Positions 18,139-25,836 of a DNA stretch of 50,900 nt are shown in pieces. The notes beneath the pieces were generated by a model, which saw only the letters and a program-made list of their open reading frames with translations, made no database searches and was not told the DNA's origin. Within the stretch, counting starts at the first letter, position 1, and every line of letters starts with the position of its first letter. The translations under genes and the position numbers were made by a program. The DNA comes from Actinobacteria bacterium UBA4426 (GTDB taxonomy: Bacteria; Actinomycetota; Actinomycetes; S36-B12), in NCBI GenBank assembly GCA_002390705.1, contig DGQA01000055.1:1-50900 (forward strand), in the 5' to 3' direction.

Positions 18139-18561
18139 GTGCATAAGCATTTCGGATCCCTGATTATGTCAAAATTTATTCCTCAAATATCCGCATACGC
18201 CCACTGTGATCTTCCCTGCGGCGTCTATGACCCCGCACAGGCTCGACTAGAGGCTGAGTCGGTCAAAGTGTGCATGGAAAAGCACAATGCAACAGACGAT
18301 ATGGACTTCAAGGCGCGCGCCCTTCTCGTCAAAGAACAGCGCTCGCACTTGGTCAAGGAGCACCTTTGGGTTCTGTGGACCGATTACTTCAAACCACCGC
18401 ACTTTGAGAAGTACCCCAATCTCAACGAATTGTTTAACCAGGCCACCAAGCTTGCCGGTGCCGGCGGAACCAAGGGCACCGTCGACGTTGCAGTGGCGGA
18501 TCAGCTCCTCACTAAGATCGATGAAATTTCTGAAATCTTCTGGGAGACCAAGAAGGCCTAG
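18139..18561 (+). CDS. sodN: Nickel-containing superoxide dismutase precursor
   Basis: NiSOD converts superoxide to oxygen and hydrogen peroxide. The nickel hook HCDLPCGVY is intact: mature His1, Cys2, Cys6 and Tyr9, followed by DPAQARLEAESVK. The rest is the expected four-helix bundle with HLWVLWTDYFKPPHFEKYP. The GTG at 18139 follows AGGAG by five bases and gives a 21-residue leader. An ATG at 18166 would give a 12-residue leader, closer to the short Streptomyces one. Either leader must be cut before His1, presumably by the divergent sodX product. The mature part of about 119 residues has the family length. Confidence 0.95.
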   Translation: MHKHFGSLIMSKFIPQISAYAHCDLPCGVYDPAQARLEAESVKVCMEKHNATDDMDFKARALLVKEQRSHLVKEHLWVLWTDYFKPPHFEKYPNLNELFNQATKLAGAGGTKGTVDVAVADQLLTKIDEISEIFWETKKA

Positions 18562-18580
18562 CACACACGCACTCTGTATC

Positions 18581-18634
18581 AGTTGCCCGTGGGTTTCCAT
18601 TTGGAAATCTATGGGCAACTTGCATGTGGATGCA
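18581..18634 (+). terminator. Hairpins downstream of sodN, possible transcript end
   Basis: A perfect 8-bp pair AGTTGCCC/GGGCAACT (18581-18588 with 18613-18620) encloses a second pair built on TTTCC and GGAAA, making a long stem. A small TGCAT/ATGCA hairpin follows at 18621-18634. No T-run follows, so an intrinsic terminator is not certain; it may instead stabilise the 3' end of the sodN mRNA. Confidence 0.45.
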
Positions 18635-18801
18635 CATTCAACGGTGCCACGTGATCATGAGCAGCTGGTCTCATAAAAGTTTCCTTACGGTTTTCATGCC
18701 AACTGCGCTCTTTCGGTTTAGATTGAGATCAATGATCCTGGGCCAACCTCAATAGCGGTGCCCAAAGTCGCATTTCATTGGTCAACAACAAGAAGGGCAT
18801 G

Positions 18802-19296
18802 ATGCCACAAATTTCGATCCGGCCGGCAAGTAATCCAGATGTACCTGAAATCCTTGACATGGTTGGTGAACTCGCCGAGTTTGAACACGCCCGAGGAAAG
18901 GCCATCGCGACTGTCGCTGATTTCGAAGCTGCACTCTTTGGCAACAACCCGTCAGTATTCGCAGTGATTGCCGAGGCCGATGGTGTCACTGCGGGATTCG
19001 CCGTATATTTCATGAATTTTTCCACCTGGCTCGGAAAGCACGGCCTCTACCTGGAGGACCTCTACGTAAGACCTGCCTTCCGTGGACAGGGAGTAGGGGC
19101 ACGCCTGCTATCCCACTTGGCACAAATTTGCGTGGATAATGGATACCCGCGCTTTGAATGGTGGGTGCTTGATTGGAATGTGAGTGCTCGCAATGTCTAT
19201 GGCCATTTAGGGGCGAAAGCGCTGACCGAATGGATTCCCTACCGCGTTGTCGGCGATGCACTCAATGAACTGGCAGGGAAAGAGCCTCGATCGTGA
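18802..19296 (+). CDS. GNAT family N-acetyltransferase
   Basis: A 164-residue GNAT enzyme related to diamine acetyltransferase-type proteins: IRPASNPDVPEILDMV at the start, LYLEDLYVRPAFRGQGVGARLL as the acetyl-CoA binding motif A (R/QxxGxG/A), then WWVLDWNVSARNVYGHLGA, typical of the SAT-like branch. It probably acetylates a small amine in the cytoplasm. The ATG at 18802 is chosen for the AAGGG a few bases upstream; a TTG at 18778 is possible but less likely. Its stop overlaps the next gene as GTGA, so it is coupled to the anti-sigma-like gene. Confidence 0.82.
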   Translation: MPQISIRPASNPDVPEILDMVGELAEFEHARGKAIATVADFEAALFGNNPSVFAVIAEADGVTAGFAVYFMNFSTWLGKHGLYLEDLYVRPAFRGQGVGARLLSHLAQICVDNGYPRFEWWVLDWNVSARNVYGHLGAKALTEWIPYRVVGDALNELAGKEPRS

Positions 19297-19667
19297 CCGA
19301 CGTATCGGTCTGCGTTCCCAATGCGCCCGAATACCTCAGAGTAATTCGGCAAATTGCGATGGTAGTGGGTGCCAAAGCCGATTTGCTCCTTGACGCCCTC
19401 GATGAAGGGCAACTGGCTAGTGACGAAGCCGCGAATATTTTGATGAAATTTGCTGAACCAGGCGCCCCACTTAATTTCGAATGGGCAGCAGGTCCGGGAG
19501 TGCTCCACCTGCACGCAAGAACGCGCTGCTCACTTTCTCACCTTCCCGATTTTCCAGAGACACTCGGATATGCCTGGGTGATCATCTCTTCGATTACCAG
19601 CACACTAGAGATTTTCTTAGAAAATGGTGAAGTTCATGTTGACCTCAGTGTCGAAGGCGCAATCTAG
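19293..19667 (+). CDS. RsbW-like anti-sigma factor homologue, degenerate ATP site
   Basis: A 124-residue protein whose start (VPNAPEYLRVIRQIAMVVGA) and a following helix (LASDEAANILMKFA) match the first half of RsbW/SpoIIAB-type anti-sigma kinases. The fit to the ATP-binding boxes is poor: the expected E..N helix survives only as DEAAN, the DxGxG box is missing, and the GLGL box is replaced by TLGYAWVIISSI. It lies between the GNAT gene (4-base overlap) and a SigB/F-like sigma gene (2 bp gap), the classic partner-switch arrangement. I infer that it binds the sigma factor, perhaps without kinase activity. Confidence 0.65.
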   Translation: MTDVSVCVPNAPEYLRVIRQIAMVVGAKADLLLDALDEGQLASDEAANILMKFAEPGAPLNFEWAAGPGVLHLHARTRCSLSHLPDFPETLGYAWVIISSITSTLEIFLENGEVHVDLSVEGAI

Positions 19668-19669
19668 CC

Positions 19670-20404
19670 ATGCTCACCGCGGGGGCAGTTAATGAGTTAA
19701 TCCGCGAGTTGAGATCAACCGATGTGACAGCGGCCCGGTCCGATGAGCTTAAGAGTGAAATTATCGCTGAGCATCAGGGTTTGATCCGCTATTTTATTCG
19801 TTTATACGACGGGCAGGTTGTGGAGGATTTGGTTCAGCTTGGCACTATCGGAGTGTTAGCTGCAATTGATAACTTTGATCTTGATCGGCAGGTCGCCTTT
19901 GCCACCTTCGCGGGTGCGCGGATCCGGGGTGAAATTTCACACTACTTGCGCGATAACGCGACGATTCGGATTCCCCGGTCAGTGCAATCGCACATCAAAG
20001 TGGTTCGGGCCGCGCAAGATGACTTTGTTGCCCAGCACAACGAGCTGCCAACTTTCGTTCAGCTGGCGACTCACGCTGATCTCAATCGAAGTGAGCTCTT
20101 CGATGCTCTGCAGGCCAACCAGAGCACCCATCTATTTTCTTTGGATGACCCCGAAACACACCTAGACATTGCCGCCACGCACAGCGAATACGAGTTCGTT
20201 GACGAATGGGCTTCGGTTCAACCCGCAATTGATCAATTGGCTCCACTTGAGCGAAAGATTCTTGGGATGCGTTTCATCGAGCAAAAGAGGCAAAGTGAAA
20301 TTGCCCAGGAACTTGGCATGAATCAAATGGCGGTTTCTCGACGTCTCAATTCGATTCTTGAGCGACTTCGTCACCATGTAACTGCTGAGTTACACGAGGA
20401 GTAA
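19670..20404 (+). CDS. SigB/SigF-like alternative sigma-70 factor
   Basis: A 244-residue sigma factor. Region 2 includes GLIRYFIRLYDGQVVEDLVQLGTIGVLAAIDNFD (written here as its two joined motifs: core-binding helix then the DLVQLG loop), followed by FATFAGARIRGEISHYLRDN. Region 3 has IRIPRSVQ. Region 4 ends the protein with a helix-turn-helix, QSEIAQELGMNQMAVSRRL. The lineage fits stress/sporulation-type factors of actinobacteria. It lies directly after the anti-sigma-like gene and is probably co-translated with it. Its last 59 bases overlap the convergent membrane-protein gene. Confidence 0.88.
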   Translation: MLTAGAVNELIRELRSTDVTAARSDELKSEIIAEHQGLIRYFIRLYDGQVVEDLVQLGTIGVLAAIDNFDLDRQVAFATFAGARIRGEISHYLRDNATIRIPRSVQSHIKVVRAAQDDFVAQHNELPTFVQLATHADLNRSELFDALQANQSTHLFSLDDPETHLDIAATHSEYEFVDEWASVQPAIDQLAPLERKILGMRFIEQKRQSEIAQELGMNQMAVSRRLNSILERLRHHVTAELHEE

Positions 20405-20780
20405 ATGCCATGAAGCCACCAATAAGTGCAACTAAGCTGACGCCTAGGGCTATGGCTTGCTGCCACGCATCGGTTGCGCCTATCAACGGAACGCTGACAA
20501 CGAGGACTAGCACCTGGGCTAGAGCGAAGGGTGCGCGCGCCCATCTGCGCCGACCGAACCATCCGAACGACACAAGCAACATTGCAGCTCCGAACATGGC
20601 GAAAATCAATACTTCCAGGGTCACGCCAGAAACATTAGAGACCTGCGACGGCCCCGTGAGCCCTTCTCGGGAGATTCCAATCACGACAAGACAGGCGTAC
20701 ACCAGATAAAAGAGACCCTCGATCGTGCTGATGGCACCCAGAATTCTCAGTCGGTTAACGACTGATCTAGCATTATTCAC
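20346..20780 (-). CDS. Small four-helix membrane protein of unknown function
   Basis: A 144-residue integral membrane protein with four hydrophobic segments: about 13-35 (LGAISTIEGLFYLVYACLVV), 50-72 (GVTLEVLIFAMFGAAMLLV), 82-100 and 108-125. It is not assigned to a family; similar small proteins are common in actinobacteria. The GTG at 20780 is preceded by TACGCT at exactly six bases, supporting a leaderless start. The 3' end overlaps the sigma gene by 59 bases on the opposite strand, so antisense pairing of the two mRNAs is possible. Confidence 0.7.
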   Translation of the reverse strand: MNNARSVVNRLRILGAISTIEGLFYLVYACLVVIGISREGLTGPSQVSNVSGVTLEVLIFAMFGAAMLLVSFGWFGRRRWARAPFALAQVLVLVVSVPLIGATDAWQQAIALGVSLVALIGGFMAFTPRVTQQLHGDEVAQESN

Positions 20781-20786
20781 CTCCGT

Positions 20787-20792
20787 AGCGTA
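20787..20792 (-). promoter_or_regulatory. Putative -10 TACGCT for the small membrane protein gene
   Basis: TACGCT on the minus strand lies six bases before the GTG at 20780. Confidence 0.45.
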
Positions 20793-20822
20793 ACGCCAAA
20801 GCTCAATTGAACTGCGTCAGCG

Positions 20823-20828
20823 TAGAGT
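20823..20828 (+). promoter_or_regulatory. Putative -10 TAGAGT for the lipid kinase gene
   Basis: TAGAGT lies exactly six bases before the GTG at 20835. The GAGG between them is too close to the start to be a normal Shine-Dalgarno. Confidence 0.45.
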
Positions 20829-20834
20829 GAGGTT

Positions 20835-21791
20835 GTGCGAGCTTTACTGGTAGTTAACCCAAATGCGACAAGCACATCTCCTCGGGTTATTGACGTGATC
20901 GTGCGAGCACTCTCACATGAATTCGATCTTGAAGTCACCATGACAACGCATAAAGGGCATGCTCACTCAATCGGTGAATACGCGGTTGAAGCCGAGATTC
21001 CTTTAGTAATAACTCTTGGTGGAGACGGCGTGGTCAATGAAGTGGTTAACGGGATCATGTGGACAAACCCTGCGAAGTCCAAGCCCGCAATCGCTCCAAT
21101 TCCCGGAGGCAGCGGAAATGTTTTTGTGCGCGCCTTGGGCTTGCCTGTTGATCCGGTTGAAGCTACCGGGGCAATTATGCAGAGTTGCCGTGCGGATCAG
21201 TTTCGTACGATTAGCTTGGGCCTTGCAGTTGCAACTCGCGGCAATGGGGAGACTTTTAGTCGGTACTTTGGGGCCAATTCGGGCATTGGGCTTGATGCAA
21301 CGATCATCGCTGCGATGGATCAAGACCGAAAAATGGGCGTAAGTGCGTCACCACTTCGATATCTAGGAACCACGGCGAGAGAGTACCTCCGCCGGAGCAA
21401 CCGACGGGCATCCATTCAAGTTTCCCGACCCGGAAACCCCGCGATTGACCACGCGCGTGTGGTACTCGTTCAGAACTCATCACCTTGGACATTCTTTGGT
21501 TCTTGGGCGCTGGATCCTAATCCCGCGGCTAGCTTTGCTACTGGCCTCGATGTGTTTATCGTGCGCAAGCTGGACCCCATCTCCACCGCGCGGGCGGCAC
21601 GCCGAATTATCACCCGGTCACGCCGCAAGGTCTCAGCAAACGCTTACACGAGCTGGCACGACCAAAACGCTTTTTCGATTGCCGCGCACTGCGAAGTTCT
21701 CATTCAGATTGACGGTGAGGCCCTTGGCCATGTTTCCCAGGTTCAATTTAGCCACCATGCAGATGCTCTCACCGTGGTTGACCCCTTGTGA
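20835..21791 (+). CDS. Diacylglycerol kinase-type lipid kinase
   Basis: A 318-residue member of the DAGK catalytic family: ALLVVNPNAT at the N-terminus, the nucleotide motif TLGGDGVVNEVVNG (GGDGT variant), then PIPGGSGNVFVRALGLP and SGIGLDATI later. Such enzymes phosphorylate diacylglycerol or a related lipid at the membrane face. The second half (FFGSWALDPNPAASFATGLDVF) is typical of actinobacterial homologues. It faces away from the small membrane-protein gene. The GTG at 20835 is fixed by TAGAGT six bases upstream. Confidence 0.88.
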   Translation: MRALLVVNPNATSTSPRVIDVIVRALSHEFDLEVTMTTHKGHAHSIGEYAVEAEIPLVITLGGDGVVNEVVNGIMWTNPAKSKPAIAPIPGGSGNVFVRALGLPVDPVEATGAIMQSCRADQFRTISLGLAVATRGNGETFSRYFGANSGIGLDATIIAAMDQDRKMGVSASPLRYLGTTAREYLRRSNRRASIQVSRPGNPAIDHARVVLVQNSSPWTFFGSWALDPNPAASFATGLDVFIVRKLDPISTARAARRIITRSRRKVSANAYTSWHDQNAFSIAAHCEVLIQIDGEALGHVSQVQFSHHADALTVVDPL

Positions 21792-21832
21792 AAATATCGG
21801 AGTAAACGGACAATTAGTACAAATTGACGAGA

Positions 21833-21848
21833 TGTGATGCATTCAACA
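21833..21848 (+). promoter_or_regulatory. Possible CRP-type operator upstream of whiB1
   Basis: TGTGA-N6-CAACA matches eight of the ten fixed bases of the CRP consensus TGTGA-N6-TCACA. Cyclic-AMP receptor protein is known to control whiB1 in M. tuberculosis. The site is about 215 bp before the whiB1 start, rather far, so this is tentative. Confidence 0.25.
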
Positions 21849-22062
21849 CCAAAAACTTGCAATTCCCCCAAAGTTTCTGTCGTTTCCTCTTGTACCCGAG
21901 GCCAAGGTCTGCGAACCTATGCCTGCCCTTGTTTTGACGGGCTGGCCGCCTTCCCCCGTGGGCCAGTGAAGCAAACCTTCACCCCCAAGTGGAAGCCAGC
22001 GCGTGAGAGCATTAACAAGTGCTGGCAACCCCAGCGCATCAGCACAGATGGAGTGATCCCGC

Positions 22063-22317
22063 ATGGACTGGCGCCACGAGGCAGCCTGCCGTGATGAAGA
22101 CCCTGAGTTGTTCTTCCCAATCGGCAATACCGGACCTGCCTTGGTCCAAATCGAAGAGGCCAAGGCCGTCTGTCGTCGTTGCCCTGTCGTGGACGACTGC
22201 TTGCGGTGGGCCTTAGAAACGGGCCAAGACTCTGGCGTGTGGGGTGGACTCAGCGAAGACGAACGTCGCGCACTCAAGCGACGCAATGCACGCCTACGCG
22301 CTCGCACATCCGCCTAG
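22063..22317 (+). CDS. whiB1: WhiB1-type iron-sulfur transcriptional regulator
   Basis: An 84-residue Wbl protein. Four cysteines (C9, C37, C40, C46) in the pattern C-x27-CxxCxxxxxC hold a 4Fe-4S cluster that reacts with nitric oxide. The GVWGG turn and a basic tail (ERRALKRRNARLRAR) for DNA contact follow. The short N-terminus DWRHEAACRDEDPELFFP is that of WhiB1, an essential regulator in mycobacteria which binds the primary sigma factor. The convergent pdtaS-like gene next door repeats the M. tuberculosis order. A GGAG lies upstream of the ATG. Its TAG stop shares a CTAG with the pdtaS stop. Confidence 0.93.
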   Translation: MDWRHEAACRDEDPELFFPIGNTGPALVQIEEAKAVCRRCPVVDDCLRWALETGQDSGVWGGLSEDERRALKRRNARLRARTSA

Positions 22318-23807
22318 CCTCCAGCCTCCCTTCGCGCAATCGGAATTCTGATCTTCACACGCGTCCCCATATTTCCAGACTCGCTCGTCTGCACTGGCCC
22401 GATCGTTACCTGACCGGCTAGTTCGCCACACACCAAATCCGACACAATTGTTAATCCCAACCCGCAATTCGGGAGCTCCGTGAGCGGTGCTTCCGATTGC
22501 ATAGTCCCAACTCCGTTATCGCTGACAATTGCCCGTAAGTGACCCTTATCACGCTCCGCCGTCACCAAAATTTCCGTGGCCCCGGAATGCTCAACAACAT
22601 TATGGATCAATTCCGACACCGCCATAGCTAATGGCGTAGCGACCCGTGAATTCAGCGTTCCAAACCTCCCGTGAACAACGCTCTCAAGTCTCACTCCATC
22701 ATGGCGAATTAACCCAAGCAATGACCCGACAAGCGCATCAAAATCGACGTGAGTAGCGCCTTCGCGGGAAAGTGAATCGTGGATAGCCGCGATCACCTCA
22801 ATGCGAGCCTGGGCGTCTCCCAAAGCTTCGGTCACTGCGGAATTACCCGCTCGCCTGCCTTGTAAGCGCAAAACTGAAGTCACCATTTGCAAGTTATTCT
22901 TAACTCGGTGATTGATTTCCTTGATAATCGCATCCTTTGAGAGTAATTCTTTTTGGTGCTCTCGCAGGTCAGTAACATCTTTTACGATAATGATCGTGCA
23001 ATGATCTTTCGTCGCAGATAAGGCTGATGGGGCTAGGTAGTGGGACGCCAACATAAGAGTTGCGCCATCACCCACGAGGTCTGCCATCCCGGTTGTGCCA
23101 CCATGTGAGAGTTTGATCAAAGGTTGCGACATCCCCGCCGCTGCCACATTCATCCGTTTTGTAATTTCAAAAAACCCCTGCCCCATCAAATCAATTGCCA
23201 AACCCATTTTCCGAAACGAGCTCACGGCGTTGGGACTTGCAAAATTAACCTTTCCAGCTTTGTCTAATCTAATGACGCCATCTCCTGCCCGCGGCAACTC
23301 CCAACGACCTAATTCGCTAACTGAGTCAGAACTCCATGCTTGACCGCAGGAGATCATGGCAAATATTGAGTCAGCGCTCTCCAGATACACTTGTTCGAGT
23401 CTTCCGGCAACACGTGGTGCGCCACTGCAGTGTCGGGCTATTACCGCAATCACTTGTTCATTCCACTTAACTGGGATCGCCTCAACTCCCACTGGCGAAA
23501 GAGGCTCAAGGATCTCACGAACGATGGTTGCTTGACCCAATGCTTCGGCCCGGTCGAGGTAGTGGAATCTTCCTTTTGGCGCAAACGTGCCAACAACATC
23601 CTGGCCCAGAGTGGTTGGCGCAGTTGTCGGTCGGATTTGGGCGACTGCGGTCATACCCCCGTCATTCCACGTGGGTGCCCAGAGAACCAAATCGCTTAAC
23701 GCAAAGTCCGCTAGCAATGACCAATTCGACGTAAGAATCTCCAAAGCCGCGATTGCCTCTTGTGGGAGCTCGGTGCGCTCCCGCAAGGTTTTAGTTACTT
23801 GCCCCAC
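22314..23807 (-). CDS. pdtaS: PdtaS-type cytosolic sensor histidine kinase
   Basis: A 497-residue kinase without membrane segments. An N-terminal GAF-like domain (about 1-150) precedes a PAS domain (about 165-280), then HisKA_2 with the phospho-accepting His in INHRVKNNLQM (about residue 300), and a HATPase domain with ELIHNVVEHSG (N box), DNGVG and GLGLTIV. In mycobacteria PdtaS phosphorylates the antiterminator-like regulator PdtaR and is next to whiB1, as here. The GTG at 23807 is preferred because TAGTCT is exactly six bases upstream; the GTG at 23813 is two bases from that hexamer. No pdtaR is visible in the window. Confidence 0.88.
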   Translation of the reverse strand: MGQVTKTLRERTELPQEAIAALEILTSNWSLLADFALSDLVLWAPTWNDGGMTAVAQIRPTTAPTTLGQDVVGTFAPKGRFHYLDRAEALGQATIVREILEPLSPVGVEAIPVKWNEQVIAVIARHCSGAPRVAGRLEQVYLESADSIFAMISCGQAWSSDSVSELGRWELPRAGDGVIRLDKAGKVNFASPNAVSSFRKMGLAIDLMGQGFFEITKRMNVAAAGMSQPLIKLSHGGTTGMADLVGDGATLMLASHYLAPSALSATKDHCTIIIVKDVTDLREHQKELLSKDAIIKEINHRVKNNLQMVTSVLRLQGRRAGNSAVTEALGDAQARIEVIAAIHDSLSREGATHVDFDALVGSLLGLIRHDGVRLESVVHGRFGTLNSRVATPLAMAVSELIHNVVEHSGATEILVTAERDKGHLRAIVSDNGVGTMQSEAPLTELPNCGLGLTIVSDLVCGELAGQVTIGPVQTSESGNMGTRVKIRIPIARREAGG

Positions 23808-23813
23808 GCACAC

Positions 23814-23819
23814 AGACTA
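23814..23819 (-). promoter_or_regulatory. Putative -10 TAGTCT for leaderless pdtaS
   Basis: TAGTCT on the minus strand is six bases before the GTG at 23807 and overlaps by two bases the divergent -10 of the ThDP enzyme gene. Confidence 0.5.
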
Positions 23820-23823
23820 ACGT
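23818..23823 (+). promoter_or_regulatory. Putative -10 TAACGT for the ThDP enzyme gene
   Basis: TAACGT lies six bases before the ATG at 23830. It overlaps the opposing pdtaS hexamer, so polymerase can hardly occupy both at once. Confidence 0.5.
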
Positions 23824-23829
23824 GGCCCC

Positions 23830-25449
23830 ATGAGTACCGAGGATTTACCCGCGGCCGGCCACCAGGTGATTGCAGCAGCAGAAAAATACGGAGTAAAACA
23901 TCTTTTTACACTTTCTGGCGCCCATATCTTTCCCCTCTACGACGCATGTGAGAAGCGGCCACATGCACCAGCTCTGGTGGATACCCGAAGTGAGCAAACA
24001 GCGGGCTTTGCTGCTGAAGCAGCCGCGCGACTCACCCGCACCCCGGGCTTTGTGGCAGCCACGGCCGGGCCTGGGGTCACTAACCTCCTCACCCCGATCA
24101 CCAGCGCGTTTTTCAACGGTGCGCCACTTGTTGCAATCGGCGGTAGATCCCCTGATTTTCGTTGGGGACATGGCGCTTTGCAGGAGCTAGATCAGCCACC
24201 GCTATTTACCTCAGTGACCAAGTCGGCGGTCACCGCACATGATTGTGAACAGGTCGGAAACCTCACCGAGGCTGCCTTCGCAACTGCCATGTCACCGCAC
24301 CAAGGTCCCACTTTTCTCGACATCCCCATGGACAAACTTTTTACGCCAGCGCCAGTCCTCACTGAACCACTGGCGACTATCACGAAGCCACAATCAGACC
24401 TCACCCAACTTGACCTCGCAATCGAAATGATCGGTGCTGCGCAACGCCCGGTGATTATTGCCGGTGGAGATATTTGGCAAAATCAAGCAGAACTTCAATT
24501 CCGGGCGCTTGTGGCGCAGATCGATATTCCCGTGATTGTCAACGGGATGGCGCGTGGGATTTTGAACCCAACGAATCCGCTACTGGTAACTCCGGCTCGC
24601 TCATACGCACTCAAAAATGCAGACCTCGTAATCGTGGCAGGAACCCCACTTGATTTTCGACTTGGCTATGGAGATTTCGGCGACGCACACGTGATTTTTA
24701 TTTCCGATGACCCCCGGACATCACCCCTTGCCCAAGCGATCCGCATTACGGGTGATCTACCTCACCTGATGAACACCATTACTACAAGCCTTTCAAAACC
24801 TGTAGGCACCCAATCTTGGAAAGATGAATTGGCGCAACGCAGTTCAGCCGTTCGATTGAGCAATTCGGAATTAATGGCAACCCACCAAAAAATAATTCAT
24901 CCGGCGCAAATCTATGGTGAACTCATCCCCCGATTAACCGAGTCAACGATCACAATCGGTGACGGGGGAGACTTTGTTTCCTTTGCAGGCAAATTCATTG
25001 AGCCGCAACAACCCGGCCGCTGGCTTGATCCGGGACCCTTCGGCGCATTGGGCACAGGAATGGGATACGCGCTTGGGGCTGGGAAGTCTTTTCCTAGCGA
25101 CCCCCTGGTATTGCTTCTCGGGGACGGGGCTGCTGGGTTTTCACTCATGGACGTTGATTCACTGGTGAGACACGATGTAGCGTGCACAATTATTGTCGGA
25201 AATAACGCTGGTTGGGGTCTGGAACGACACCCGATGCGTTTTCTTTACGGATACGACGTGCTTGCTGAACTGGAGCCAAGTCGCTATGACCAAGTAGTCA
25301 GGGCGTTGGGCGGGGCTGGGGAGATTGTCACCCAGATTTCCGACCTAGGTCCAGCTCTTGACCGTGCCATGAATTCAGAAGTCCCTTACTTAGTAAATGT
25401 CATGACCGACCCCGAAGTGGCATACCCCCGCGCAACCACGGGCATCTAA
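23830..25449 (+). CDS. ThDP-dependent acetolactate synthase-like enzyme (IlvG-like)
   Basis: A 539-residue ThDP enzyme. The activating glutamate is in DTRSEQTAGF (E55), the PYR domain has TAGPGVTNLLTPITSAF, and the cofactor motif runs from GDGAAGFSLMDVDSLVRHD to VGNN (431-459). The layout matches acetolactate synthase large-subunit-like proteins such as mycobacterial IlvG. It could also be a 2-hydroxyacyl-CoA or oxalyl-CoA lyase-type enzyme. No ilvN or ilvC is nearby, so a role in branched-chain amino acid synthesis is not supported by context. The start is fixed by TAACGT six bases upstream. It ends directly against the convergent thioesterase gene (TAA then TTA). Confidence 0.78.
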   Translation: MSTEDLPAAGHQVIAAAEKYGVKHLFTLSGAHIFPLYDACEKRPHAPALVDTRSEQTAGFAAEAAARLTRTPGFVAATAGPGVTNLLTPITSAFFNGAPLVAIGGRSPDFRWGHGALQELDQPPLFTSVTKSAVTAHDCEQVGNLTEAAFATAMSPHQGPTFLDIPMDKLFTPAPVLTEPLATITKPQSDLTQLDLAIEMIGAAQRPVIIAGGDIWQNQAELQFRALVAQIDIPVIVNGMARGILNPTNPLLVTPARSYALKNADLVIVAGTPLDFRLGYGDFGDAHVIFISDDPRTSPLAQAIRITGDLPHLMNTITTSLSKPVGTQSWKDELAQRSSAVRLSNSELMATHQKIIHPAQIYGELIPRLTESTITIGDGGDFVSFAGKFIEPQQPGRWLDPGPFGALGTGMGYALGAGKSFPSDPLVLLLGDGAAGFSLMDVDSLVRHDVACTIIVGNNAGWGLERHPMRFLYGYDVLAELEPSRYDQVVRALGGAGEIVTQISDLGPALDRAMNSEVPYLVNVMTDPEVAYPRATTGI

Positions 25450-25836
25450 TTAAATCCAAGAGTCACGATCAACTCGCACGCGAGTAATTTTGCCTGTGCC
25501 CACTTGTATCTCCGCATTGCGAAGGTCAATGGTGAAAATAATCCGATCGCCGGATACAGATTCAACTAGTGCATTGGCGTACACAGTCTCCCCAACTGAC
25601 GTGGGGGACAGGTGTATAAAATCCATCTTGTATCCCACCGTTGTGCAGTCACCGCAAATCGCTTCAGATATTGCGATAGTGGTTACCGCCTCACACCAGG
25701 CAATTGCCATAGGTGTTGCCAATACATTTACAGATCCGCTGCCCAGAGCGATTGCTGTATCCCTTGGACTCACCGTGAACTCGCGCTGTGCCGCATTGCC
25801 AACGACGTGATCAAGGCAAGTACATGCGGCGCTCAT
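25450..25836 (-). CDS. FlK-like hotdog acyl-CoA thioesterase
   Basis: A 128-residue single hotdog protein related to fluoroacetyl-CoA thioesterase FlK. Candidate catalytic residues are Thr and Glu in VLATPMAIAWCEAVT and His in DFIHLSPTSVGETV. FlK itself protects cells from fluoroacetate, but most relatives act on unknown acyl-CoAs. The ATG at 25836 overlaps the stop of the biotinyl carrier gene by four bases (ATGA), so the two are co-translated. An N-terminal CTCLDH stretch is unusual. Confidence 0.72.
   Translation of the reverse strand: MSAACTCLDHVVGNAAQREFTVSPRDTAIALGSGSVNVLATPMAIAWCEAVTTIAISEAICGDCTTVGYKMDFIHLSPTSVGETVYANALVESVSGDRIIFTIDLRNAEIQVGTGKITRVRVDRDSWI

Noticed and set aside
21834..22094. 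86-codon frame upstream of whiB1
   Set aside because: No family resemblance, overlaps the whiB1 start in another frame, and covers the expected promoter region.
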